Below are positions 10,738 to 21,600 of a DNA stretch of 64,000 bases, piece by piece. The position numbers and the translations under genes are program-made. A model generated the notes under the pieces. It was given only the letters and a program-made list of their open reading frames with translations, searched no databases and had not been told where the DNA came from. Source of the DNA: Trematomus loennbergii. Lineage: Eukaryota; Chordata; Actinopteri; Perciformes; Nototheniidae. How positions within the stretch are numbered: position 1 is the first letter of the stretch; each line of letters starts with the position of its first letter. The stretch spans positions 39,248,347-39,312,346 of the forward strand of contig JAAOOA010000002.1 of assembly GCA_012861695.1 (NCBI GenBank), written 5' to 3'.

Positions 10738-12554
10738 TCATTTGGACATTCTTTGAACAATCTCATCATTGAATTCAAGATCTGCATATGGGGGTGGGTG
10801 GTCTTGTTCTGTTAGCATTTGAAACGGTTCCCTCATGAGAAATTGATCCTGAATGTGTTCCTGGCTGAGGGCCGTGGTGATCAGTCGGTTCGCTAGGGTG
10901 CGGATACATGTAATGCAACAACAACAACAACAACAACAACACAGTGCCAGTATTCTGACATAGCCATCATCCCACTCAATACCAGATTCTTATATTTACC
11001 AAACAGACCATCAAAGAAATCCCCAAGGGGGTTGTTCTCTATCCCACTGTTGTCTGCTAACTCCATGCTCAGAGTAGTCCCTTTAGCGCCCTGGTTACTG
11101 ATCCATTTGTCATTGTTAGGAATGAAAGTACAGCACAATGTTCCAAAAAATGTGCATACACCCCCTTTTTCAGCCAGAATCATGTCCAGAGCCATCCTGT
11201 TCTGCAAAGCCATCAGGCTGTTTTTTCCAGTTGTTCGTGCAGCCCCCTAATTGCGTCTCTGGTGTGGTTTATGAATCTCTGCTGATTGTAGTAGATATAG
11301 TTAATCCAGTCGACATTCTTATTTACAGTGGGCCAGAGAAATATGGATTCCAACCCAGCCAAGATCTGGTTTCTAGCTTTAAACTCATCTGGAACTCCCC
11401 TGGGCACCCCTATGCTGTCCATGTACACTGTGGAGCCAAAACTCCCTCCCGGGACTGACCTCTTGGGCCTGCGGGATCTGGGGTGGTCTGCCATTTTAAT
11501 TAGTTGATCGGCTGTCATTGGTACTGCATAAAAAGGCATCACTAGCTGTACTAGAGCACAGGTCCCAGTCCAATCCTGTGGCAAGAGTGGGTACAAGGTT
11601 TTAGTACCACAATACCACCAAACATCTGCTCTGGGATACTGCATATTGGGCATAGTTATTCCTGGGAGAAAATCCTGGTCGGTTACAGCAGTTGTAGAAT
11701 TGCACCACCCAAGAGTTCCTACTTCAGTACCTTTTGAATGGTTTTTCATAATGCAGTCATAGAGTCCCTGATAAGGCGTAAAGGTAGATTATTTTTACCA
11801 AAATTGATCCTAATGGATCTTTACCAGGAACTTCTATTCCTATTATTAAGTGAAATACAGTTACTTTTCCCTTTTTCTCAAAAGAATGAGTGAGTGCGTT
11901 TTGAAAGCAATTATTATTGGGTTATGTCTGCTACTATCTCCATTATGGTGACCTTTGGAAAAGGATAGCTGAGACCTAAACGCTAAACTAGGGGGGTTAT
12001 TATTTCCTTCAGTCCTAGCACTCCAGTATACCTTCTCTGAATTAGGGCACCATGAATTATCATCTGGCCGTCCCCAAGCATGAATACACCCATAAACGTC
12101 ATGGCCTGTTGCGTCTTGCATCTCTCCACAAACAACTACATCACACACATCAAGACTGACCGTAACCGCTTTACCTCTGGGAATGAGTATTTCTAACCCC
12201 TCCTCCTGTTGCTCAGCTGATCTTTTGGCTCTGGGGATAAGTGAAAGTCTCTGAAACACAGCTGGAGTTTTATAGTGATGTGGGCATTTTCTATGAGTGC
12301 ACGAATGGATTCATGTTGTTCATGGTGTTGTACTCCCACCCAACCAGAAAGGCGCCCATTGTAATGAACACAATTAACAATGCTATTATGACTCTTATCC
12401 CTAGGGGACCCCATAATTGCTTCGGCTTTGTTAATGGCATTTCATCTATTTTATCCATGGTTGTGTCAGTTACAGAATTTAAAATGATGAGTACAAAAAT
12501 AACGTATACAAAACGATGCAAACAAAACGTTGGACTCTTTTTACAGTGAAACAC
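10738..12554 (-). pseudogene. env: Retroviral env, frameshifted
   Basis: This is the envelope glycoprotein of the endogenous retrovirus, in several frames over about 1.8 kb. The ATG at 12554 opens a long leader with a hydrophobic stretch (about 12380). The surface subunit follows, with a basic RRPKRS furin-like site near 11465. The transmembrane subunit shows an LQNRMALD immunosuppressive-type segment and CTFFGTLCC, a CX6CC motif typical of gamma-type Env. Toward the end, a TGT repeat (10917-10941) reads as a run of cysteines at the inner edge of the membrane region. A cytoplasmic tail containing PPPY leads to a stop at 10738-10740. Breaks occur around 12290-12190, 11800, 11215 and 10970. Some may be assembly errors. 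Confidence 0.8.
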
Positions 12555-12593
12555 AAAAAATAGGTTTTAACTTTAGTGAACAAACTATAAAAT

Positions 12594-13010
12594 CTAAAGA
12601 CAATTCGTCTTTTGAGCTGTTTCTATCTCAATGTCTCTTGTTCTTATTTTATTTATTGTTTTGTTCCAGCTCTGCCAAATCAGTCCTAACTTCCGAGCGA
12701 TTTGTGGAAGGTGCCAGTGAAGGGTGCCAATGTGTGAGGTGGTGCCAATTTGCTCCTTTTTTACCTTTGACGCGTTTGAAGTTCGTTCAACAACCTCCCA
12801 CGGTCCCGACCACCGGGGATCAGCCCACTTTCTTTTGTGAACTTTCACCCTCACCCAATCATCTGGCCGAACAGGAGTCTCTTCTGGTGTTTCCTCTGGT
12901 ATCTCTGCAGTTTTCCGAGCCTGTGTAGACAAAACTTGGATAATATTACTCAGAGCTCTGACATATTCATCCACTTCTATTTGTCTAATATCTAAAACTG
13001 GACCACTCCC
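12594..13010 (-). pseudogene. pol: Retroviral integrase C-terminal fragment
   Basis: The frame is open from about 13010 to a stop at 12594. It contains VHKRKWADPRWSGPWEVVER, matching the C-terminal DNA-binding region of gammaretroviral-type integrase (the basic K/R-W-x-P-R-W-x-G-P signature). The zinc-binding and catalytic DDE domains are missing; a stop lies just upstream at about 13020. It ends 40 bp before the env start. Confidence 0.75.
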
Positions 13011-13198
13011 TCCTTATCTAGGAGGCCCAGGCTTTGGTCTACCAGAGGCCCAGGCATTGGTCTACCAGTTACTTTTGTTGTTCTGAGACCTATTGTCTAC
13101 AGAATTTTATTATTTATTAATATTTATTGACTACAACGTCATAGAATTCAATTCTCTGATAATCATTACATTCCCTCCTTTGAGCATAAAATGCTCAA

Positions 13199-13504
13199 TT
13201 AACATAACAATGATTGTCCTATCATGAATAAACAAGGAAAACTCATAACCTTGCATTTAGTAAATATAAATTCTCCGTGTGCCCACAAGGCTACACAAAT
13301 ATTGTGTGGTGTATCGTTTTCCGATGGTAAAAATGCATATTCACTCAAATCTGTCATTGGCAAAAAAATATATATATTTTACAGTCCTGTTAGTTCAGTA
13401 ATGGCTCCGTTTGTGTTATTATATGTCATTGTTGCTGCAAAAAACAACACTCTTAGTGTTGCTAATGCGTTTAATAGCACTAGGACAAGAGGCATGGCTG
13501 ACAT
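13199..13504 (-). pseudogene. Small signal-peptide-like ORF before polypurine tract
   Basis: 102 codons on the minus strand with one internal TAA. The N-terminus (MSAMPLVLVLLNALATLRVL) resembles a signal peptide, followed by an N-glycosylation-like YNNTN and a few cysteines. It ends 17 bp before a polypurine tract (13182-13171, AAAGGAGGGAA). I do not recognise the family. It could be a retroviral accessory gene, an env 5' end, or chance. Confidence 0.3.
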
Positions 13505-14149
13505 GGTTGAGTGCAGCTGAGATATATTGCCTCATGTGCTAGATTATAAATCAGCAAAATCAATCAAATGTGGAGAAATTAAGCTCAATACTTGAAACTG
13601 CTGTAAAAAACACAACAGCTTTCATCTCAGCTCTCAATTAGTCTCATTCCATTTAGTTTGCAGCTCATGCCTTAAAACAGAAGCTATAAAAAGATTTGTT
13701 ATGTAAAATAAGCGATTCTAACTTTTTTACATCAACCTAGATTAGTTTGAATATGTTTCCCACTTTGACTGAATCTATGTGGAAAGTGGGTACAAATGAA
13801 TTCTGTGGTATGATTTCATAATTGTTTTACTATAAAGAGAACTATAGTTCAAAAACGCATGAAGTTCCCCTTAAACACAGCCCCTGTCTCCTGAAGGGAT
13901 CTATTATGTGCTGGATGGTCAATGTTGTGTCAGTTTCTGTCGCTGTTCTCCCGCTAACATTCACTCTCTAGTTCTGCTGGGTTCTTGTTGATTTCTTCAC
14001 TGGTTTGAGACAAGTGGCCCTATCGGTAACACCTCCCTTTGTAGCCAGACCACAGCAGATTTGAGTTTCTGTCTTTTAGGTCTCAACAGCACCACGGTCA
14101 GGTATATCTTCGCCCCTTGAACTGCAGTCAGTGTAAACAGGAGGACTTG

Positions 14150-15190
14150 TTAAGGACCCTCCCTCTTGGGCGAGTGCCAGGTTTTCCTCTTCATTATTTG
14201 GATGAAAACCCATCGTCTTGACCTCACTAGCTGTGTGGACACAATAGTTTTCCGTTTGTTTTCCTCAATCAACTGGTTGGATTTACTGGTTAGGATTCTC
14301 ACCTCATACTCCAATTCTTTGGCACTTCTAGCTGTGGGGACTCCCTCCAAATCCAATAGTCCTCCCAGAACACCAAAACTTGGGGCTTGAATTGAAGGTT
14401 GGGAAAAAGGGTTGTTCTCTGATATGTAGGGAGGTGGCGCTTCGGTCAGGCTTGGATACAGCTTCGGGGTTTGGATAACTGGAGCCTCGTCTGTTTTTTC
14501 TGCTGTGTCTTCCTTTACTGGCAGATCTGCTGCTTGAACCACATATATGCTGTCTGTCAATCCTTGGCTGGCATATTTCAGATGGAGTACTAGACTTGTA
14601 ACTCTTGTTTTTCTTTTTTCTTTCTTCAGATTTGCCCCAGTTTGCGACTCTTACAACCTCAGATCCAGTGCCTGGATACGGTTCCAGGTACCTGCTGTGC
14701 GGACTGAGGCTGGAAAAAGGAGTCTTTTTTATTATGGTCCTTGGTCTTGGAATGACCTTCAATCAAGCCTAAAACTGATGGCACTTGTCTCTATATCATG
14801 TTTTAAATTGAAGTTGTCTGAAGTCCTCACCACCAGCTGCTCTTGCAGTAACAAGTAGTGTACCTTTCTTACTGTCCTAATGTGCACAATGCAGTGACTG
14901 CTTTTTCGTCTTTTGTTTTCTTAGTTATGTTCTCTGTATTTTATATGTTTGTGTTATGTGTTATGTGTAACGTTGCTGCCTTCTTGGCCAGGTCAGCATT
15001 GAAAATGAGATGTTATCTCAATGTTTTTTATCTGGTTAAATAAAGGTTAAAAAAAATAAAAAATGTTCAGCTATGTTCATAGCGTTTTGTTCAGATCCAT
15101 ACCAAGAGGGTCGTCCGGCTTTCATCCATGCATTTTCCTGTTGTAGGTATTCTCCATTCTCATATTCAATTACAGCTTTTCTATGGGTTC
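14150..15190 (-). pseudogene. gag: Retroviral gag fragments, split by a LINE
   Basis: The 14560-14150 frame includes LYPSLTEAPPPYISENNP, a proline-rich segment with a PPPY late-domain motif as in the matrix/p12 part of gammaretroviral Gag. A second piece (15190-15063) reads as a plausible matrix segment (e.g. AWMKAGRPSWYGSEQNAM) and is separated from the first by a LINE 3' end at 14585-15062. Stops and frame changes follow below 14150. No capsid major homology region or zinc knuckle is seen. Assignment rests on PPPY, composition and position upstream of integrase and env. Confidence 0.6.
14585..15062 (+). mobile_element. 5'-truncated LINE, 3' end
   Basis: The plus-strand frame 14600-14858 (SAWIRFQVPAVRTEAGKRSL, then WSWNDLQSSLKL) is the C-terminal tail seen after the reverse transcriptase in many fish non-LTR elements. 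It is followed by a 3' UTR ending CTGGTTAAATAAAGGTTAAA and an A-rich tail at about 15062. It is inserted in the retroviral gag remnant. Confidence 0.75.
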
Positions 15191-15192
15191 TA

Positions 15193-15275
15193 GTTCCAGA
15201 TCCTTTTGGTGTGAACGCAAAATCCCAGGAACTATCGGAACTATTCCTGGGAAAAGTACGCCTATTGTCCTGATG
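15193..15275 (-). mobile_element. PIF/Harbinger-like element fragment, right end
   Basis: The reverse complement contains TAGGCGTACTTTTCCC, TAGTTCCGATAGTTCCTGGG and GCGTTCACACCAAAA, the same blocks found at 8921-9020 in the opposite orientation. Together the two look like the ends of one element into which the retroviral sequences inserted, but two separate insertions are also possible. Confidence 0.45.
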
Positions 15276-15344
15276 CTGTACAAGGGTGGTGCCCCATGAT
15301 CACAAAATGATCCCTGGGGAGTCTGAGTGCCAATGACCTCATAT

Positions 15345-15699
15345 TACATGTCACTTGTTGGATGCTTTTACCCAAAGCGACTTACATACACTCAATACTG
15401 TGGGGCAATTTGGGGTGAAGTGTCTTGCCCAGGGACACAAGGACATACTGGCCGTTTCTCAATGTCGAGTAAAGCTGTTGCAGAGCCACTATTTCAAGTA
15501 TACTACGTCATCGAGTGGCGCCGAATGCTGGGCATTTAAACAGTCCTTGGCGCCACTCGATTACGTAGTATACTTGTAATAGGGTTCTGCAGCAGCTTTA
15601 CTCGACATTGAGAAACGGCCGCTGACTGCAGTGGGGATTGAACCAGTGCTCCCCTGATCCGAAGATCGGCACACTAACGAATTGAGCCACAGCCTCCCT
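15345..15699 (-). mobile_element. tRNA-derived SINE, interrupted
   Basis: On the minus strand a tRNA-like head starts near 15699 with an A-box-like TGGCTCAATTCG and a B box GGTTCAATCCC. The 3' body ends with AAGTCGCTTTGGGTAAAAGC, a tail common in teleost SINEs. A foldback element at 15450-15620 splits head and body. Confidence 0.75.
15450..15620. mobile_element. Near-perfect foldback (hairpin) element
   Basis: Arms 15450-15522 and 15549-15620 are inverted complements with few mismatches (outer GGCCGTTTCTCAATGTCGAG; inner GAGTGGCGCC). The loop is about 26 nt. It sits inside the SINE. The RNA would form a hairpin of about 70 bp. Confidence 0.85.
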
Positions 15700-16528
15700 A
15701 GCCATATTATGTCTGTCATTAATGTTACATCACCCCTTATAACAATTGTATTGCCTTTATTCTCTTTTTATCTTCCGTTGACTGAATTTTAAAAGTCCAG
15801 TCTTCAAGCAATACCATTTTAAGTCCTTTTCCTGCACCTTTTTAAGGCTATGTTTGCAATATTTATTAAAATGTCACTAGTTATTTAAATAAATCAATAT
15901 CTGAGGTTAGCAAACATATACTGCCTTTGCCATTGTCACCCATGAAGAATTGATCCCCCTGCAAATATTTTCATCTGATGTATTAATCAAATTGCCACGT
16001 GTTTTCAAATTGAAAACTAGGGACTATCAGCCCAGAACATTATACAAAAATATATTTTTTAAAAGGGATCCGTAAGGCGAAATCAGTGATATATATGTAT
16101 CTTTATATAATATCAATATTATAATTAATTTCAACCAAAGTCATTTTCAGGTGTGGTGTTTGACATGTGTAATATATTTTGCATTTTGTACTCATTTGTA
16201 GCCAATTTGGACAACTATGTTTCGCAAGAAAAATATCCTTTGATTGCATTATGGTGTGAATATATATACCCTACTAACTCACTATTATTTTAGGTAAATT
16301 TATATTTTAAATTTAATGTAAAAGCCAACTCAATAGTGTATTAAAAATAGACAAAAAACAGCTATATAATGTATTCTTAACCCTCCTATATCTTCACATT
16401 TGCTTTACACCCTCTATTGGGGGTCATTTTGACCCCAGGAGTTTAAACCTCAAGAAAATGATCATATTAAAAATTGTTACCAAAATATATGTTTCAGGTG
16501 CTTTATGTTTCTTTATCTAAATATTCAT
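15700..16528. other. No gene seen
   Basis: AT-rich intergenic sequence with no supportable exon, RNA gene or clear element ends. A GGGGTCATTTTGACCCC palindrome lies near 16419-16436. Confidence 0.4.
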
Positions 16529-17491
16529 TTAAAGTGGACCTATCATGCTATATTTTAATAATATATTGTAGGGCCATACCTATATAAGGTATATTTATAC
16601 GTTTCTGTTTTCAAAATACCAAACAGATCATGCATTTTAGCCATGCCTCATTTCGCTCTATCTTGCTGTTTGCTGTCTACGGGGCTGATTCTGTGAGCTG
16701 CAGCTGACCACGCCCCCTGCAGGAGAGGGGAGCCGTGCTCTGATGAAGTCAGAAGAGGGGGAGAAAAATAGATCTCCGTCCTCCGTGTTTTATTATATTA
16801 TTATAGGCCTATAGAGTCGTTATTAATTTGTTTTAAAGCTCAATAAATAACAAAGAAGACCTTTGACCGGCACTTTTCAAATTTTGTCCGGAAGATTTAA
16901 ACTTTAACGGACATCTTGACCGGCGAAAGAAACTGAAACTCTGCCGCACGGTCCCCTCGTTCCTTGGAAGAGGCGGAGAGGTGGGTGTTTGTCATCTGCT
17001 GGTGGACTAACCAGAGAGAATTACAGTGCTTGCCTCGACGGGGAGGGATTGCATTGAATTAAAGCAGTGGGAGCAAACGCTTGCCTCGGGGAGGGAGAAA
17101 AAAAGCCACAGCGGAGAATAAACAGAAGGGTAACCATGGTAACCATGCGCGGGAAGTCTTCTTCGCTGCTTTTGTGGCAGACTACAGCGCCACTTACAGG
17201 CCTGGCATATGTACTACAGCGTCTCCAGCGCTTTCGAGAGGCAATGGCCTCTGATAGGTGCAGAGTTGGCCCAATAGCCGTAGCGCCACTGTCCTGACGT
17301 CAGTAAAGTGTTCAAATCTGGATCATTTTTCATCAGATCCGTTGCAGCCCTTTTTTTAGAGATTTGGGTATGGAGGAAAATAGAGAGGGTTGTGTTTTCT
17401 GACACTTGGTGAGTTCCCTGGAACACCGGGGACACATATTCATGTATAAAAGACGTACAAAAGTACATTTTGCATGATAGGTCCCCTTTAA
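16529..17491. mobile_element. TTAA-flanked MITE, family A copy 2
   Basis: Same inverted ends as 9330-9805 but in the reverse orientation and about twice as long (963 bp). TTAA at both ends. The interior (16720-17280) is not in the shorter copy and has no convincing coding region. Confidence 0.85.
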
Positions 17492-17554
17492 ATAAAACAC
17501 TACTCCAACCTCCCCCTCCACCTACAGCATTAGCAAAAGTATTTTAATCCCTCG

Positions 17555-17985
17555 TCTTAATTGGCAGAAGTGGCTAATTCTAGGGGACACAGTATAACTC
17601 AAAAAGTACACAGTAAAAGTACTCTTAAGTAGCATTGTATTTTTAGTAGTTAACTAGTACTGAGTCCAACATTATCAGTCTCATGAAGAACGTATGGCCA
17701 AAAACAATGTTATCGCTCATCAAAGATAGCAGAAGTGTGTTATTTTTGCACCGTCTAAAAGCAAAGATTATGAACCTATACCTAAGTACAGCGCAAATAT
17801 GGGGCAAACTAGCCAATCAGAAGCAAGGGTGCCCTGGAGACGCACCCACCTATGGAAACGAAACATTGAGTGGTATACTTGTTTTAACAGTAAGAACTAA
17901 ATTGGGGAAAAATTGAAAAACAAAAAACTACCCGTTTCTGTTTTTGTTTTGTTTCAATTATACCAAAAAAACAGACCGTTGCAAC
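17555..17985 (-). repeat. Inverted repeat arm (right)
   Basis: The reverse complement matches 6245-7125, including the CACTCAATGTTTCG and CTTGCTTCTGATTGGCTAG blocks and the TTGGACTCAGTACTA unit. Together with the left arm it bounds about 11.7 kb of transposon- and retrovirus-rich sequence. Confidence 0.65.
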
Positions 17986-18486
17986 GTACCTTCGTCGCCA
18001 GAGTACCGTGTTTATTAAATGTCTTCAATATGAAATATTGTATTTACACTGTGCATATCTTTGATATTCATCTTGTTCATACAGTGGATACATGTTACTT
18101 GATAGGGCTCCTTGTTGTTTCTGAGGTAAGAGATTTTCTTTCTTTTTGTCTTTGAGCACACATATACACAATATAGATAAAACACTGTAGTCCTATGTGC
18201 CATATAGTTAGATTCAGTGTTTCTCAATAAGTGTGTCGCTGAAGTCTAACAAATGTGTTGAATATATTTACCTTCTCAGAGTTTCATTATTTATTATTTC
18301 ATTCTTCAAATCATGTTTTATTTACATCCATGTTTGCTGTCCTTCAGTATTGGAGTATTTGCTTGCTGTGCTGCCTGTGTACAGAACTTTGCATGTGCAT
18401 CAAAAGCTTTGCTCTATTTAACTACTACTATATGCATGAACCTGTAAACTGTTGCATTTTCAAGTTTGATAATTCAATTTAATTGT

Positions 18487-18492
18487 TTTATT
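18487..18492 (-). terminator. Poly(A) signal of tapasin-related gene
   Basis: AATAAA on the minus strand (TTTATT on plus), about 110 bp downstream of the predicted stop at 18603-18605. Position is consistent with the last exon. Confidence 0.5.
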
Positions 18493-18602
18493 AGCATTAG
18501 CAAAATCAATGCGACATCAATACAAACATTCATCTTAAAATAAACACACACACAATAAAATTAGTCTGAAACAAACTGAGGAGGTAGGGGGACAGTTCGC
18601 CT

Positions 18603-21600
18603 TTACCGCTCCATCTTCTCACTCTTCCAAGGCTGCTGCTCAGTATAGTCGGTTCTACACACACAAAGAAAAAGAGTCAGATTGTATAAAAGTCTATAGG
18701 AAAATAATGTTACTTCTCACATGATTTATTACTTCAGGAAATATTTAAAGGTCCCATGACATGGCCATTTCTACTGATCATAATTCCATTGTTGAGGTCT
18801 ACTAGAATAGATTTACATTGTTCAATGTTCCAAAATCACATTGGTTTCTCATACAGCATCTCTGTAAACTATGTGTATTCACTCTCTGTCCTAAACGGCT
18901 TGTTGGAGCTCCTGCCCCCCCCCCCAAACTCAGCCTGAACTCAGCCTGAGCACACACACAAACTCACTGTCTCAGGCCCCGGCTCCATGGGAACGCATAC
19001 GGCAAAACGCATCGGAGTAACGCAAACGCAACCGCAAAAAACCTTCTGCCCACACGCAATATACACCGGATTGTGTCAAGCTCCACGAGACGGCTCCGTT
19101 TACATCCAAACGCTGGAAAAGCTGCAGTACATATGCCGAACCTGTACGTGGCACTGTAACTTCCTCCACAAAAAGCAGCAACTTCCTCCACAAAAGCAGC
19201 GAAGAAGAATGGTTGTCATGGCTGCACTTCTGTTTATTCTCCGCGGTGGGGGCCGAGGGAACCGCGCAGAGTTTTTCGCCGGTCAACGTGTGTTAAAGTT
19301 TAAATCTTCCTCATGCAGCAGCTGATCCAGTAAGTAAACCCGACAGTAAAAATAAAGTTTAGGTAGTTTGAGAGGTAATTAAAATAGCTAAGGGTGGTGA
19401 TCTGACTTGAAGTGTGTGTTTTGCTCCGCTGCATCACAGCGGGAGGAGCTGCGTGTCTCCGTCCTGTCAGATTAGACTTCACTCGCGTTTATGTCCATAT
19501 CGAGATAAAGATAAATAATCTGAATTCAGTGTGCAGTGTACTTTTGCAGGGGTGAGCAGCAGAGGTGGGGAGAGGCGGGGCTATTGAGTCGTCATTATCA
19601 CAAACGGATGACCGTATAGGCGACCACACGGCCCCGTTGGACCCCCAGAGCGCTCCGTTCCCAGATCTATCCACCTTTGCACCCGTTGTCGTTTGCAGGG
19701 TCTGTTTCTACGTTTCCGTTACGGCGTCGTCGAGCTTAATAAACCATGCCGGCCCGGAATCTATGAATGAAACACTGTGTACATTTATATTTACATTTAA
19801 ATAAATAATATCAAAATAATAAATACCAATAAAAAAGATCAACAAATATTTTGGAGTGCACTTCAACAAGCTACTAAACATATATAAATATGATAAATAA
19901 ATTAGACTATAAAAAAATTAGATCAAATATGTTGCAGTGCACTGTCACAATTTAGCAAAGCAAAATAATCGTTTTTTTCGATTATGTTGTTTTTGTAATT
20001 GTGGCAGGCCAAAATCGTAATTGCGATTAAAAAACGATTACTTGCACAGCCCTAGACTGACGTGTGCATAGTTACGGATGTTTGACAAAACGAAACGGGA
20101 AATCCATCCAGTGATATCATGATGCTTACTGGGGATGATATGAAATGAAGATAATCCACAATTGCTGTTGGAATGCTTAAACAATGAAATGCATGAATGA
20201 ACTATCACGCAGTTAAGGAAGCGGACGTTAAAGGAATGTTTGGCACAAAAACAGGATTCACGAAGAACTGTTCTTGGAAATATTAATGACTTTATTTCAT
20301 GTGGATTAATTGAAGAAAAAACAAACAAAAAAAACAATGGATCCTGATATTCCTCCAGCTGATGTTGCAGCGGCAGAGGAGAGATTTAAAACTCTCAGCC
20401 AATCGCGAAGAGGAAAACTTGGAGCATGCACCCGCAGAATGAATGAAATTAAACATTACTGGTGCAGGTGGAAATATGGAAAAGGTGGATGAAGCTGTTG
20501 CAACATTCAAGATGTTACTCAATGAATTTATTGAGTGTCATGGACATGTTCAAATGCTTTTATCTGAGGAAATAAGGGAAACTGAGAGAATGGATTGGTA
20601 TGAACCAAAAATGTCTGCATTCACGAATTTCCTTAAGGATGTGGAAATGTGGAAAAGCTCTCAAATGGATCCTCAGATACTGATTGAACCCCATGACAGT
20701 GTTTCCAATGCATCACACAGGAGGAGCTCAAAAGCAGGATCAACAACTTCTTCTGCTTCCTCAACCCACCTCAAAATAGCCACAGAAAGAGCTGCCCTCC
20801 TTGCCCGGGCAGCAGGATTAAAGGAAAAGCATGCACTTGAAATGGAAAAGGCTCAACTGCAAGCTAGATTCGAACGGATGGAAATGGAAGCCAGCCTAGC
20901 TGAATCTGATGCAAAAATGAAAGTTCTGGAGCATTTTGAGACTGGTTCACAAAATCCAACACAAGACGGCATGAATGACTATGTAAAAGACTACAGAGTA
21001 AAACCACATATGTCAATGGATGCAGAGCCGTCTCCAATTACCTTTGCTGAGTTTGGAGCCATTCCCAAAACACCACTTCAAAGGCTTCTATACCAACAAC
21101 CAAGACCACCAGAAAATATTGATAATACAAACCAAAGCCCTCAACACACAGCTAGAGATGCAGGAATTACAGGGACAAATAATAATGACAATTTCCTGAC
21201 TGTGATGCAGAGACAAAATGACATTGTTAATTTACTTGTACTTCAACAAAAGCAAACATCACTGCCCACTAGGGAAATCCCAGTCTTTGATGGCAATCCC
21301 CTGAATTATCAAATATTTGTGAGGGCATTTCAACATGGCATTGAGGAGAAAACCACCAGTAACCAGGATCGATTATATTACCTGGAACAATATACTTCGG
21401 GATCCTGCAGGGAACTGGTGAGAAGCTGCCTTCATATGGATGCTAATAGTGGCTTTGCTGAAGCTAAGAGACTGCTAAAAGTGCATTTTGGAGATGAGCT
21501 CAAGATAGCAAACGCATATATGGGAAAAGCTCTCAACTGGAACACTATAAAGGCAGAGGATGGAAAGTCACTGCACTGTTATGCACTTTTTCTGAGAGGC

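Larger units (their letters stand above)
9806..15193 (-). mobile_element. Decayed endogenous retrovirus (gamma-type env)
   Basis: Read on the minus strand, the order is gag fragments (15190-14150), a small ORF with a polypurine tract (13504-13165), the integrase C-terminus (13010-12594), env (12554-10738), then a polypurine tract and candidate 3' LTR (10248-9806). Capsid, protease, reverse transcriptase, RNase H and most of integrase are missing. A LINE 3' end sits inside gag. No 5' LTR is recognised. The extra polypurine tract at 13171-13182 upstream of integrase suggests two proviral fragments joined, rather than one simple internal deletion. Confidence 0.7.

Noticed and set aside
15640..15700. 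Possible tRNA gene (B-box GGTTCAATCCC)
   Set aside because: No complete cloverleaf; it is the head of a SINE with a typical SINE tail.
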